64,000 bases of DNA, taken from assembly GCF_030704535.1 (NCBI RefSeq), contig NC_081822.1, forward strand, positions 7,854,501 through 7,918,500, in the 5' to 3' direction. Below the pieces are notes generated by a model. That model had not been told where the DNA came from and made no database searches. It was given only the letters and a program-made list of their open reading frames with translations. This DNA comes from Vitis vinifera. Taxonomy: Eukaryota; Streptophyta; Magnoliopsida; Vitales; Vitaceae. Position numbers and translations under genes: made by a program. Positions within the stretch are counted from its first letter, which is position 1. Every line of letters starts with the position of its first letter. Below, piece by piece: positions 23,115-35,632 of the stretch.

Positions 23115-26100
23115 GCCAAGCCTTCTCTGTGGTTCTGAGGAGAAGATTGGAGCAACACACTCAGTAGCTCACTGAAAAGCGACTGTGCGCAGACAGGAAT
23201 GCCGTTTTCAACAAGGAAATTTTTACTTTGATTTATAATAAGCCCTTCATTTAAATAACAAACCATTCTCTTTTCATATACACGGACACCAGACAAACAA
23301 ATATTCAGGAAAGTAGGTGGTTGCTTCATTCTGCGCCATTTTTTTTTTTTTTTGCTTTGTGGGGAGACGGGTTGGCCCAATGGGGGATTGGGTTCGATAC
23401 CGATTGGAATAAGACGAGCTACTGACAAACCTTTCTCGTGACCCACTTGATAAACATGGTTGGGAGGGGCTCCAGGCTCTGGATGCCACCCTCATCCAAT
23501 CATCATCTCGTTGGTGTCACATGTTGAGGTCATGTAATCTTGTTAGCCCTTGGTTACTTGTATCTTGGGAGTTTATATGATAATTTCATATGGTCTCTTT
23601 CAGTATATGTTATATGGATGTCGCATGTGTGGAGGGTTTCATAACATTTCTTATTTCTTGCGTTGAAAGGTCAGTGCATGATATTGGTGAGAGGGAGGTG
23701 GGCGTATGGTCCTTTTACTAGATAGCTCCGGGACACTCATGGACCGTCCAACGGGTAGAGTAGGAGACCACCCTTTTGGACAATCGATTTTTTGAATTCC
23801 AACGTCCCTGCTCATCATCCCATGCGCTGCCGGAGTGATGGGTCTGCATCTCCCACTCGGTGTGTGTCCCACCGGGTGAGTGAGTGAGTGCTCTGGGTAG
23901 TTGAATTCCGTGACCTTATTGTAGTGATGCGAAGGCCAGTTTAATATATTTTCTCACTTCATATTTATGGACTAGTATGAAATTGGAGTTGAAGATCAAA
24001 TCATTCATGTACTTTGATGTGAGGGATCTAAATATCCAAAATTGTGGAAAATGTTTGTGAATGATAAAAGAGGTGATTCTCATAGGAAGCTCACTCTAAG
24101 CAAAATTGAATCAATTATTAATTTCTTCTCGGAGAGATCCCATTTGGTACATCCAGCAATATGGAGACAATGTATTTTTTATATATATATAATATGCAGG
24201 AGCCAGGGTATAGGGTCGGTTGACTGAACAGATTTTTGTACAACTGCTCTTTAGTTTTTTCCTTTTCTTGGTTGAAAAGGCAGAGGTTTGGCTATAGTTT
24301 CTGCACATCAAGTCCTCAATCACAGCGCCAATTGCGCCACCAAGGTTTGTCTGACCTTCCACTTAAAGATAATTCTTCATTGAAAAAAAAAAAAATAGAG
24401 AGAAGGAAGAAGGACATGCCTAAATTATTCAATTCAGCGTTCCCCTTTTGCACTGAAAACTACCAACTTGGTTGATTAAATTGGCCATGCGGGTCATAAG
24501 TCAGGAGTCTGATACGGCATGCCTGCAAAATTTTGACTGAATTGGATGCTGCTTTCTCAACCAATGACTTGCCAATGCCAATCACATGTACTGCTCATGA
24601 TGGCAGATAATTGAGGCTTGCTTAATAAACATTCGCCATGTTCAAATGATTAAAAACATTTGTGCTCCATTATTGTAAATTTGCAATCAAGTAGCTCCAT
24701 TAAAACCAAACTATTTGACCAACTGACAAACTACGGCTTCCCAATTCTCACCTAAGTCAAAACACAAAATCAACATGTTATTCTACCCAGATCTGAGCCG
24801 ATGTTACCACATTATACTTGGGAAGGAACCTTGAAATTGGTAAAGTTTCTGCTCAGATGATTTTGTCAGATTTCCAAATGATGAATCCTCCAAAACCATA
24901 TATACGATTTCATAATGTTTGTAAGGAACATTTCTTTGAACGGTTAAAAATGTTCCATAATTGTATCAAATTTTTGTAAGATTGCAAGATCCTAAGTATC
25001 ATGAGAGGAGCAAATGGATTATTGGAAAGAAACAGCTATTTAACACGAAAACTGGCAATCCTTTTTGAAACCCTGTTCATGATTACAAGACTGCATGCGA
25101 GACATCCTCAAAACCTCTGCTGGGTGCTATCACATAATAAGTGGATGCAAAGGAAAATAAAGGGTATATGTTTTCTTTCTTTATGGCACTGTTTCAATGA
25201 TTCCGGAACGGAAAAATGGCAGAAGAAGTACTACTAATTTTCTAGTTAGAAAGACGGGTAATGACACCCTCCACGTCTGTTACTACATTCCAAGAGCTGT
25301 GGGGATTGATTAGAAGGAACTGTTTATGATGCAAATGGGCATTAAAGAAATGGGTATCTCTAGGTAGATGGCTATGCTTTACAGCCTACAATCTCGACTA
25401 TTTTTTTGAGGATTAAACAACATATCTTTCTCCAAAGTGGCGGAAGTCTCGCCATAACTGGTTGAAGGGATAGGAAGAGAGCTACGAGAATAGAGAGGTA
25501 TCCACCCAGAAAGTCAAAGTCAAGGACTAAAAAGAGATACCCTTGAAGCTTTATCAGCTAACACGTTACACGTATGCTGCCAAATGAACAAGACATCTCT
25601 ATCACTTGGCCATTTCCCCATTCTGCCAGCGTACCCTTCGATGCTTTTACTCTCAGCTAATCTCATCTTCCCTGACTGATCCTGGCTATCTGATATTTTT
25701 CACTTGTGATGACTGATGATCACGAGTTGGGTCAGAGTGGTTATATGGTACAAGACAAACGGCGCTTTGGACCCTTCTCAGTATTAAAAAGGATATTGCT
25801 TTGCTAGCATCACATGTATCAGATTTTCAAAGATTTGGCGAATACTGGGTTTTGATCTATCGTTTCTTAAAAATTTTGGCTGGTCTTGGGGTGTTGCAGA
25901 TTCTTGAACAGTTCAAGAAACGTTGGAACTCCTTAAATATAATGAGATGAGATTGGTGGAACCTCCAACACCCACTTAGAAACAAACACGAGCCAAACGC
26001 TAAATTAAATTACTCTTAATTGTGTGATTTGAGACTGGTTTTTTTTCAAGTTTGGTCCGCATGTTACCTACCTTCATATTCTTAATCTTCTGAATTTCCA

Positions 26101-29100
26101 TTTTTATCATTGCCTCTTTTTCTACATTGATTGTATACTTTATATTGGATTTACTCGAGAATCAACTTCTAGGCAAAGTTGATAAGGGTCTCTAGGCAAT
26201 TAAATAGAATCCCCTATAGGTTTGCCATTATTGTTTATGTGAGTTTACCGTGGGCTTCGTTAGGTGGGCGGTGGGGTATGGGGTATGGGGTATGGTTGGT
26301 CAATGGAGCTTTTCTCTAAATGAAGCAAATAAATTCCAAGGTGAAGTGAACCCCACTTGGGTGTTGGGACGTTACACTTGAATTTTTAGTCCTACTATTC
26401 CTTGTTGTTGGGGCAAGGCTCTCACATTTACCACCTCTCACCTAAGAATGAGATTCAGACAAATCTATACTGTGACCGATGTGATGACCAAAGAAAAAGT
26501 AAAAAGAAGTTAGAAGCACATTGACTTTGGATTACTTTAAAAACTTATTTCATTAAAACCTAATCAAGCTGCTTTCACATTTCAAAATCTGTGTACGTTT
26601 TCACATCAGTCTTTCAAAGTGTGTAGGGATGTTGGGACCTCAGGTGGCAAGCCATGTGAAAATGCGGAAACTAGTTCCACGGATGAAAACCAGCAATCAA
26701 AATGGAAATATGGGAAACATCAGAACCCATAATAACAGAGATTCCAATGTGTACACTAGACCATCAGGGTTTGCTTTGCCCCTGATGGGCCTTGCATTTT
26801 TTATCAACAAGGGTGCTGCTGCTTGGCCCTAATCCTTAGATTCATTCATATATGTTCCATGCCACTCAAGAATCCGATACTTGATTTTTAATTTTAGTGC
26901 CCAATCCCAATTAAGAGTATCGTCACAGTTACTCATTGCACATGAGCCTTTTTGCATTTTGCCAATGGCAAGGGCATTGGCTACTTGTTCTTTCAAAGAT
27001 TAGCTGGTTCCATAAGACTAGACATTCTTAACCAAAACCATGTAAAATGTAGGCTTGGCTTTGAGTCCTCCGTTAAGTCATAACAAATCTTGCATGGGAC
27101 TGGTTACAGCTTACCGTAAACTTACACCCACTTTCAGAAGGTAGCATGACACCAGTGACTCTTAGATTGACTGAGGGTGACCTCCAAAATAATTTTCCCC
27201 GAGATCAACTCAAATTGACCATAAGTTCTCGGAACTCCCCGCCAAACCTAACATCGCTGCTTTTCAAAATTTTCTTCTCCTCCATCTTCTGTTCCTTTCC
27301 ATCAAAATTGGCCATAAGTTTAGTCGCTACTTGAGAAATAGGGTCATGTGTACCGGAAGTTCTCCAAAAATACTGAATAAAGCTCTGGCCACAGAATCTA
27401 TTGGTGATCTTGTCTATCCAATTTTTTTGTTTGGAAATATCAAATATGTGGTTTGGAAGTGAGCGGAAGTTAAACTTGGTACTGGGCCTGCTTATTTCAC
27501 TGATAAAGGCCAAGACTGTTTTTGGACGTGTTCTAGGACATCTGTTCGGCCTTGCCAATCCTTTTGAGTAGTCAGGAACAACAGGCCCACAATCACCTAT
27601 GGGATGCTTCTAGCCTTCAACTTGGAATTGATGATTGCATGATTGAAATTAGGTTAATTAAGTTTCATTCTTGAGTTTTGAGGATTGATGGGCCTGGTTA
27701 AACAGCGGCCTCCAAAGGGGTGAGGACCACTGTGTTATATTCAAGTCGATGTGCCATGATAAGGGGATAAATGAGGATTTATGAGAGGCTTGGTAGCACA
27801 TCACTTCATATGAATGAGTTCTATTGGTGTTAGGCGTCGGCAGCCAGAAGTTTAAGTATGGGATTTCATTGCATTACTATTTTTCCTTTGGGGTACAAGC
27901 ACTAAGATGAGTTTCCAAGTGATGGAATACTTTTTAGGATTTTCTATGATTAAAGAAAATCTATATTGTGCTTGTCAGAGCACCTATGATGTCTATCTTC
28001 ATCTGTGTAATCGGTTTAAAAAACTTTTACGATAAGAGTGACTATTTCTAAATGTAGTAATAGTATTGAAGTAGCAACTACACATTATATGGACTATAGA
28101 GAATAATATTGTGTGATAATAAGTCCTACTTGTATATAGGCATGAGTGCAATATCTTGAATGTGATATAATTGATGGATACAATGCCATAAAAGGTGATT
28201 ATGATTCACAACATGGGTTGAGCATGCCTTAGACAAAAAGATTTGGCAATGTTGACACATATGAGCCAATGATACAATAAATGTGAGCTATGAGTTGGTA
28301 AAAAAGCTTCGTAAACATTCATGATTTGGATGTAAATGAGTCGAATTACTTATCCTTCGGTCTATTAGTGAATTATCTCTTTAAGGATTGTGAAAGAGGT
28401 TCCACTAGAAATATTCTTCTTATAAGTCATTATAGAAGGTCATGGTAAGACAATAGACTTAAGACACATTACAAACTCTTTATCTTTGCAAAACATTTGA
28501 TCCGAGTTAAGCAACCCTTACAATGATGAGGCAAGACTACAGCCAAGAGAGGTAACATTATTTAGAGTAGCTCTTGAGCATGGCTATCGGTAGAATGAGT
28601 GGGAGCATAGAATGCAACTCCTGTAATAGGTGGCAATAGCAAAGGTTAATGGGTTAGAAAATGCTCCATGTATAGGCAATGTTTGTGGGTTAATTTCTAA
28701 AATAAAGATGTAACTAATACCTAGACAGTGTACATCACCAAACTTTGGATGGATAAACTTACCAAAAAAGAGTCGTAGAAGCTTAGATCATTATTGGTTG
28801 TGCATCCGCCAGACTTGAGAACGACAGAAATTAGAGATCTTTTAAACATCATACAACTTCAATTTTTTTTGGCAAACTTCGTGACCATAACATCTATCGT
28901 GCCTAAAATAATTAGATTTGGATTTAGTGGATTTGTTGTGAGGTTTGAATTTGATTTATCTTGCTCAAGCTAAAATTCTTTTTGTAAACTAACTTTACCC
29001 TCCTCTTGATAGAAGAAAACACATAACAATTCCAAACGACTCTCCAACAAGCCAGAGAGAAGTTGCTTTAGTAGAAGGTTTTCTGGGTCTGTTTTCCTTT

Positions 29101-29359
29101 TCCAACCATTTAAAATAGGACATGAACCATTCAAATTCATCCCCATTTGATCCGGTATTTCCATTTCGATCAGAAAGCCATCTTATCCTAACCCTAGGGC
29201 GTAACCCATAGAATTGGACCTTCTGCAAAACCATAATGCACAACATTTTAGATTTAGGACAACCAGACCTATACATGTTTAGGTGAGTGGGTCCGCTCAT
29301 CAAACAAGTCAGATGTGATGTGTACCTTATGTAGCTTTACAGCTACAACCCTTTTTAAC
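23115..29359. other. Gene-poor intergenic region
   Basis: I found no supportable gene. The stretch 23340-23940 is less AT-rich than its surroundings and contains pol III-box-like words at 23373 and 23391, but their spacing is wrong for a SINE. A tiny GGGGTAT tandem occurs around 26270-26296. Short ORFs at 25001, 26629, 27205 and 28970-29303 show no recognisable domain. Confidence 0.45.
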
Positions 29360-29467
29360 GAGATTTGACCCAAAATACTATGTTTTAAAAAAAAAATCAA
29401 TAAAATACCTTCATTTTCAAAATAATGTCCAATCTAATGTATTTGTACCACATAAATTACCATATCA

Positions 29468-29496
29468 TAAAATCGTAGTTGGTAATTACGATTTTA
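29468..29496. repeat. Hairpin 1 inside the Mutator-like element
   Basis: A perfect 10-base stem TAAAATCGTA / TACGATTTTA is separated by a 9-base loop (GTTGGTAAT). Confidence 0.8.
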
Positions 29497-29516
29497 CTTT
29501 AAGTTTAAAACCGTGA

Positions 29517-29570
29517 TTGGTGACTATGACTTTGACTATTTTTAAAAACAGTCAAAGTCATAGTCACCAA
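29517..29570. repeat. Hairpin 2: perfect 21-base stem, 12-base loop
   Basis: The left arm (29517-29537) begins TTGGTGACTATGAC and the right arm (29550-29570) is its exact reverse complement, ending GTCACCAA. The loop is ATTTTTAAAAAC. This is the strongest short inverted repeat that I saw in the window. Confidence 0.92.
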
Positions 29571-29970
29571 CTATGACTTTAACTTTAATTTTAAATATAT
29601 ATTTTTATATATATATTTAACTTTAATTTTTTTAAATAAAATATTATATTATTTTGATTTTATATTGATTAAAAATATATAAGTTGTGTAATAAAAATAT
29701 TTAATTTTAATTGATCTCATTATTTAAATAATAGTAATATATGAAATTAAATAATTGATGTCTTTAATTTGATATAAAAATATATTTTGATAATTTTATT
29801 AAAATATTTGACAATACACTCAATATAAATATAATTAGTTATAAATATATTATTTTATACCCTCATAATGAATACTATTATATTATTTTGTAACTTTGTG
29901 CAAAAATTAAAGGTAATTATGCACTTGTACAAAATATAATATGACTTCAAGTGGGTAAATAATTGGAAAA

Positions 29971-30078
29971 TTATTTAAATACAACAAAAATATTTTTTTT
30001 TTCCATTTTTCTCCTTTCAAAAAAATTACTTAAATACAACAAAAATATTTTTTTTTTTCCATTTTTCACCTTTCAAAA
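29971..30078. repeat. Tandem duplication of a ~55-base unit
   Basis: The phrase beginning TTAYTTAAATACAACAAAAA and ending CCATTTTTCWCCTTTCAAA appears twice in succession (starting near 29971 and 30026). It lies inside the Mutator-like element. Confidence 0.8.
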
Positions 30079-30732
30079 TGGGATCAAAATGAAATAGAAA
30101 GACTTAAAATGTTAAACTTAAAATGTCAACCTAAAAGAATTTGTTTTTCCACTTCTTAAAATATAGAATTGTAGAAAAAAAAATATCTTTGTTTTTCCAA
30201 TCAATTCACTTTTTAGTTTAATTGTTTTGGTAAATAGATGAAAATGCTTTTGAAATATTTTTGTAAATTCATTGATAATATGAAAAATGTTTGTACTAAT
30301 GGAAGTTTTGGGCAAAAATGACTTCTTTAAAACAGAAAATTCATAAAATAATTTTATTCTCAAAATAATTTTTAATGTGATGTGTATCTTATTCATGTGG
30401 GTATTCACATCACAAAATTGTAATTGGTAATCATGATTTTTGATTTTTTTTTTTATAAAAATAGTCAAATAGTAGTTGGTGATTATAACTTTAAATTTAA
30501 ACCTAAAACCAATATTTTAAGTTCAAATTTTAAATCATGTGAATGTTCAATTTTTTAAAAAATTATTTTGATTGGAGGTTTAGATTGTAAATTTTAGAAA
30601 GGTAATTGGGAAAATGAATAAACCTAATTGGGAAAGGGGGAAATGGTTAGGGAAAGTTAAAGCTGTAGTTGGTGACTACGACTTTAACTGTTTTTAAAAA
30701 TATAAAACTATGGTTTTGACTGTTTTTAAAAA

Positions 30733-30763
30733 ATAAAATCGTAGTTACCAACTACGGTTTTAT
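30733..30763. repeat. Hairpin 3 near the right end of the Mutator-like element
   Basis: A 14-base stem ATAAAATCGTAGTT / AACTACGGTTTTAT with one mismatch and a 3-base loop. It resembles hairpin 1 and sits at the mirror position near the other terminus. Confidence 0.75.
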
Positions 30764-30879
30764 GACGTAACAATCTACGTAGCGTAGACATATTAAATTA
30801 GGTATTATTTTAGAAAATGAGATATTTTATGATTTTTTTTTTTAAAACGTAGTCTTTTGGGTCAAAGCTCCTTTTTACT

Positions 30880-32896
30880 AGCTAGAAAATTTCCCAATTT
30901 GTGGTCTCCCACCCACTCAAACAGTCAAACGTCTTGCTCCTCGAAACAGTCATCTACTTAAATAAAACCGACCTTTCCAATTTCCATGTGTGTAGGAATT
31001 CGATTGCAGATTTCCAAGTGATGGACCATCTTCCCGTGGTGGTGGTTCTAAGGCTAATGTCTACTTACTAGCACTAACTTCACATCGCGTGGTGTCCACC
31101 CATGTCAGTATATAGATCCTCGTAATCTGATGGGCCTCACAGCTCGTAGAGGGCAACCTCTCCTCTCTCCCAGTCCCATGTATTGGGCATGGACAAGCCT
31201 TTCCACCTGTTAAAAGGGTTAGATGAGGACCAAGACCAACCAACAAGCTACCTTGCTACGGACACAAAGTAAAAAACATACCTTGATCATCTCATTCAAA
31301 TTCTCTTTTACCAACATTCTTGAAGTTTGTCATTCACTAAATATCGCGGGAGTTTATAATTTTTTTACCCAAGCATTGATATGATATCAGCAAGATTCGA
31401 TGAAATTTTTTTTACTTAAAGTTTTATTTACAATAAAATAACAAGAATAAAAACAAAAGGCCAAGGTGAAATCAAGCCCTGCTCCAGACAAGTTGCCCCC
31501 AGTCACCAGTGCCACAGTATGGGAAGATGACAAAGAAATTTGATTTGAGTTTCATACATATGAGAGCCAGAGGTAGGCCCAGCTTGTGTTTGGAGTAGGC
31601 TCGATCGAAAGCAAATTACATATGGACAATAAATCTATAATTTGGGTTAAGATAATCAGCCCCCCCCCCCCCCCCCCCCCCCCCCCTCCTTTGTTCGAAT
31701 GCTGGGCCTTGCTTCAAAGGTTCATTTATTGCCTTGTAACATCTGTGAGCAGTGAACAACTGGTGGGAAGTGGGAACCAGTTAGGCTGATTGCTTCAAAT
31801 GGAAAGCCGTGCCATATCATTTCAGGGTTAGGGAAATTAAAATCCATTCATATTTGGACTACCCAACCTCATGCCACCTTGGGACCGCTTCTCATGCTAA
31901 TTTTATAAACAACCCTCTTATAAGAAATTTAGACAAGTCAGTGGTAATGGCAATATAGTGATACAGTGGCGGTGGTGGATAAATTTTCGATCGACTGCCC
32001 AAGTGGCATCGCAATATTTACAGCCGACAATTCACGTGACTGATCGAGATCCTTCTTTTTTTTCTAGTGGGATTGACAGCTCATCAATTGACCTGATGAG
32101 GTGTCCCATACTACTCACCAATTAAGTACCATCATCACTATTGCATATGCGCTGCTGTGGGAAACATTTTGCCAGTAATCGCTATTGATGGAACGGACGA
32201 GCATCATCAAGAGATTGTGTTCTCATCACTTTTACCCCGGCTCAGAAGGGAATAGCTTAGAGAGGTAGACTTCCTTTTTCCAGATCTTTCTACTGGACTC
32301 CATACTATAGATTTCTATATTGTTATGATGTCCCACGGAATGGTGCTCTCAACTTATGACTAATAGTGAATGTGAACCCGCCGTACAAATTGGGAAGTCT
32401 CCGGAAGGTGACTTCTACCACGGGATATGGTAGATGTTTGTTAAGCGCTTGAGTTTACTGGTAAAATCAGCTATAATTGCACCCATAGACCAAGCTTGAT
32501 CTCATAAATTCACCTTCTTGAAGGAAAGTATAAGATAAGTGAAGAATATTTTGTGTTCTAAGGTTGAGTAATTTTCCTCCAAACGTGTTGCCTATTGCAA
32601 GTTAATGATGTTTTTGGAGGTAGAGTTTACGCCAAGTAGAGTGGTTTTTTGAATAACTTTGTTGGGCAAAATCAAAAGAAATGAGCATCAGCAGCCAAAA
32701 GCCTTAGAGCCCATTCAATGTTGATGATTTTTCTGTGTGAATCGACCCTCTTTCTCACTTAAAAATACATTCCCAAAAACCTATACCACCACGGCCAAAA
32801 CCACCTGATGTGTGTCTGTGTTCCGCTGCTGATACAATTCTTTTATTTATTCCTACGTAACACTTTCCTATACTCTCCCACCTGCCTTATTCCCAC
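30880..32896. other. Intergenic, 5' flank of the snakin gene
   Basis: I see no gene. It contains the poly-C tract at 31660-31686 and a CACGTG core (G-box) near 32034, about 1 kb ahead of the snakin start. It probably includes regulatory DNA of the snakin gene, but I cannot resolve elements beyond the TATA box. Confidence 0.45.
31660..31686. repeat. Poly-C tract, 27 bases
   Basis: An uninterrupted run of 27 C follows CAG and precedes TCCTTTG. Long C/G homopolymers are rare in AT-rich plant DNA and the exact length may vary or be an assembly estimate. Confidence 0.9.
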
Positions 32897-32904
32897 TATA
32901 AATA
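32897..32904 (+). promoter_or_regulatory. TATA box of the snakin-1 gene
   Basis: TATAAATA, a consensus plant TATA box, lies 132 bases before the start codon. This fits a transcript start near 32930 and a leader of about 105 bases. Confidence 0.75.
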
Positions 32905-33035
32905 CCCTACACGATTGGCTCCTCTCTCAACAACCCATTGCTTTCCTTCATTCCCATTTTCTCACATTCCCTCTTACTTCTGTGTGCTACTCTCTTCCAC
33001 TCATATACACACATTTTCAGGCGCAGTCGAGAAAG

Positions 33036-33440
33036 ATGAAGCCCCTCTTGGCAACTTTCCTGCTCGTCTTCCTTGTCCTTAGCTCCTCCTTCGTTCAGAA
33101 CGCAATGGCTGGTTCAAGTATACACAACACTTATAACAGTTTCCTCAATTTTATTTTTTGTTGTCTTTCCATCTTTAGATTCTGAAAATTTTCTTATAGA
33201 ATAATGTGTGGATTTGGTTGTGATGTGGGTGTTCTTTCTTTTTCTTTTTCTCAAGGCTTCTGCGACTCCAAGTGCGCGGCTAGGTGCTCTAAAGCAGGAA
33301 TGAAAGACAGGTGCTTGAAGTACTGCGGAATCTGCTGCGAGGAGTGCAAATGCGTTCCGTCCGGCACTTATGGAAACAAGCACGAGTGCCCTTGCTACAA
33401 GGACAAGAAGAACTCCAAGGGCCAACCCAAGTGCCCTTAA
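33036..33440 (+). CDS. SN1: Snakin-1 / GASA cysteine-rich peptide, 2 exons
   Basis: Exons are 33036-33117 and 33256-33440 (GT-AG, phase 1), giving 88 residues, the length of potato snakin-1. Residues 1-25 form a secretion signal ([20 protein letters not shown]...NAMAG). The mature peptide holds the 12-cysteine GASA domain with spacing CxxxCxxx[19 protein letters not shown], and the end [11 protein letters not shown]...KCP. GASA/snakin peptides are secreted or apoplastic, stabilised by six disulphides; they are linked to gibberellin-responsive growth, and snakin-1 has antimicrobial activity. Here the role is inferred from family membership. The gene looks intact, with a good TATA box upstream; it is the only host gene that I place on the plus strand. 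It stands alone, without tandem copies in the window. Confidence 0.97.
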
Positions 33441-34726
33441 ATTTCACCTTCATATCAATGTGTCTCTCAGTTGGTGGGTAGGAGATGGGAGTCATGTACC
33501 CACTCAGGTTTTTCATGGGGATTAAATTTAATTATAAAACCATACTATCTATCTAGATTAATGCTTAAAGATATACTGGGTACTCATGAAAATAACTGAG
33601 GGCCTCTGCCTCAAGAGTTTGTGAAGTGGTTGTTGTATGTCCACGGTTATTGTATGTTCTAGCTTGGTACCGCTTTGATCTGATTTCTGTTTTGTGTACT
33701 AAAGCTTTTGTTATCTATACAATAACTAATTCGTACTACTACATCTGTGTGTGCTGTGTGAGAGGAAAAGATCTTCTTGCCCATGCAGTAAGGGTAATGG
33801 TTTCCAGCCATCCAAACAGACTAAAAGGAAATTTAACAACTTGCGGATCCTAGTCTGGACCCTGGAGTGGCATGATATTTATGGAATGACAGCTATACCA
33901 CAACCATGCACTTACGCCAAAAAATCTCTCTCCATCATTCTTACCCTACAATTGAATGTGACGCAGCCAAACTTATCTTTCTTCCCATAAAAATAATGAA
34001 GAAATATTTGAGATTTTACTCCAATAAACTTCATTGCTCTACTCATACGCATAACATTAATTTTCAAAGGGATGGGAAAGAAAATTCATTGAAGCAATTT
34101 TAGGATGTTGTTATTAATTAACTCCATCCGTATGTGGAGAGTTGAATGGTATTTTCAGAATGGGGCATATTCATAAATCATAATATAGGATTGGAAGTGG
34201 AGGTGTATGAATCCTCTTGAAAACGGAAGGTCATCATTTAGCACTAGGAAACAAGGTCTGCGTCACGTGCAGTGTACTAAGAAACAGATAGCTTTTCAAG
34301 TGCATGGTTGATGACATCCACCTGACTCCCACTCTACCCCCTCTTCAGTCTTCTCTCGTCAGTCGCCCATACCTTCCTTTGGACCCATCTCAATTCCACG
34401 TTACTTTTTCTTAACAAAGAATTGGAATCTTTTTACTTTAAGAAGAATAATACATATATATCGTGTTTTCAACTTTTTAACTTTTAAGTGGATTGGACTT
34501 TGGAGTGATGAGATCAAAGAATCCAAGACTTCCGATCTTGGTAGAGGCAGTGAACAAGTATTTCTTCTTTTATAATCCAAAATTAAAATTTTTATTTTAA
34601 TTTATTTTGTAATTAAATATATTCTATTATATAATAACGAAAAATCACTTCCATAAAAGACATGTTATTTACATGAAAAATCAAGGTTTATGGAGAACAA
34701 AGTCCACGATATGTCATCTTATTCAA
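33441..34726. other. 3' flank of snakin and intergenic sequence
   Basis: The first 200-300 bases are the likely 3' UTR. The rest has no gene or transposon that I can define. Confidence 0.45.
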
Positions 34727-35632
34727 GGACAAAAATATCGGGATATATCGATAATATATCGAGAAGATAGATACGATATATAGGTAAGATATATAAATAT
34801 CGGCGATATATCAACGATATATCGGTAATCATTGATATATCGGTGATATCGACCCTAAATGAGAAAAAATCGCTAAAATTTTGGAAATATATTGGATATA
34901 TAAGAGATACATCGATGAAAAATAGGTAAAAAATTAAATTATTATAAATAAGTTAATTTTAATTATCTTATAATTTAATTTGTATAGTAATTAAATATAA
35001 AACAAATATAAAATCATAAATAAAATTATTAATATTTTTAAATAAAAATATTTTGTATCAAAATGCACCAATATTTTTAAATCAAAATCATAAATATATT
35101 TAAATAACATAATTAGTATAGTTGCAATAATTTAGTTTTAAATTAATTATTTTATTTTATTTTGATATTCAAGTGTAATAATAGTATATTGAGAATAAAT
35201 TAACTTAGTAGGTATAACATTGAATTTAAATTAATACATTTTTACAATTAATTAATATATTTTCGATAGAGGTAAGTAAATTAACTTAACATAATAATAT
35301 ATTTAAATCACATAATTAGTATATTTATAATAATTTAACTTCATAATGAGTTTACATTTATAAAATTCACATTTCTTATCAGGTCGACATTATATAATTA
35401 AATTTAATATCGTAAATCATATCATACATATATTAATTTCTTCAACAAAACAACTTTAAAATGTCTGTTATACTTTTAATTTCATTTTTAAGAGTTTTTT
35501 TTCTTATATTTTCATAAGTTTTAATGAATTTTTTGTCTATCCATATTTTGTGTTAAAATATCTACTAATATATCCGATATATCCATAAAATCTAAGTACT
35601 AATATATCCGTAATTACCAATATTTTCATCTT
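34727..35632. mobile_element. Candidate DNA element with GATATATCG periodic ends
   Basis: The left part (34727-34855) repeats variants of GATATATCG about ten times. The right end, read inward, starts AAGATGAAAATATTGGTAAT, then GGATATATTAG, resembling the left start GGACAAAAATATCGGGATAT. Between them is AT-rich non-coding DNA. Imperfect inverted ends suggest a non-autonomous DNA transposon. No clear target duplication was found, so ends and class are tentative. Confidence 0.4.

Larger units (their letters stand above)
29360..30870. mobile_element. Mutator-like non-autonomous element with hairpin units
   Basis: Long terminal inverted repeats: the left end starts GAGATTTGACCCAAAATACT and the right end, read inward, starts GAGCTTTGACCCAAAAGACT. 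The similarity continues for roughly 100 bases through an A-run and TTTTCAAAATAATGTCC-like sequence. Nine-base flanks CTTTTTAAC (29351-29359) and CTTTTTACT (30871-30879) match at seven positions and would be a decayed target duplication of Mutator size. The interior has no transposase ORF. It consists of AT-rich sequence with repeated variants of GTAGTTGGTGACTACGACTT, several of which form hairpins. Confidence 0.7.

Noticed and set aside
23373-23401. A-box (TGGCCCAATGGG) and B-box (GGTTCGATACC) words suggesting a SINE
   Set aside because: Their starts are only 18 bases apart, too close for a tRNA-type promoter, and the flanking sequence gives no tRNA fold. It may be a deleted SINE or chance.
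26629-26832. 67-codon plus-strand ORF (MLGPQVASHV...)
   Set aside because: It has an ATG, but no recognisable family, splice context or promoter; composition is compatible with chance.
29468-30763. Possible microRNA precursor hairpins
   Set aside because: Stems are palindromic units repeated inside a transposon and do not match any miRNA that I know; treated as transposon structure pending small-RNA data.
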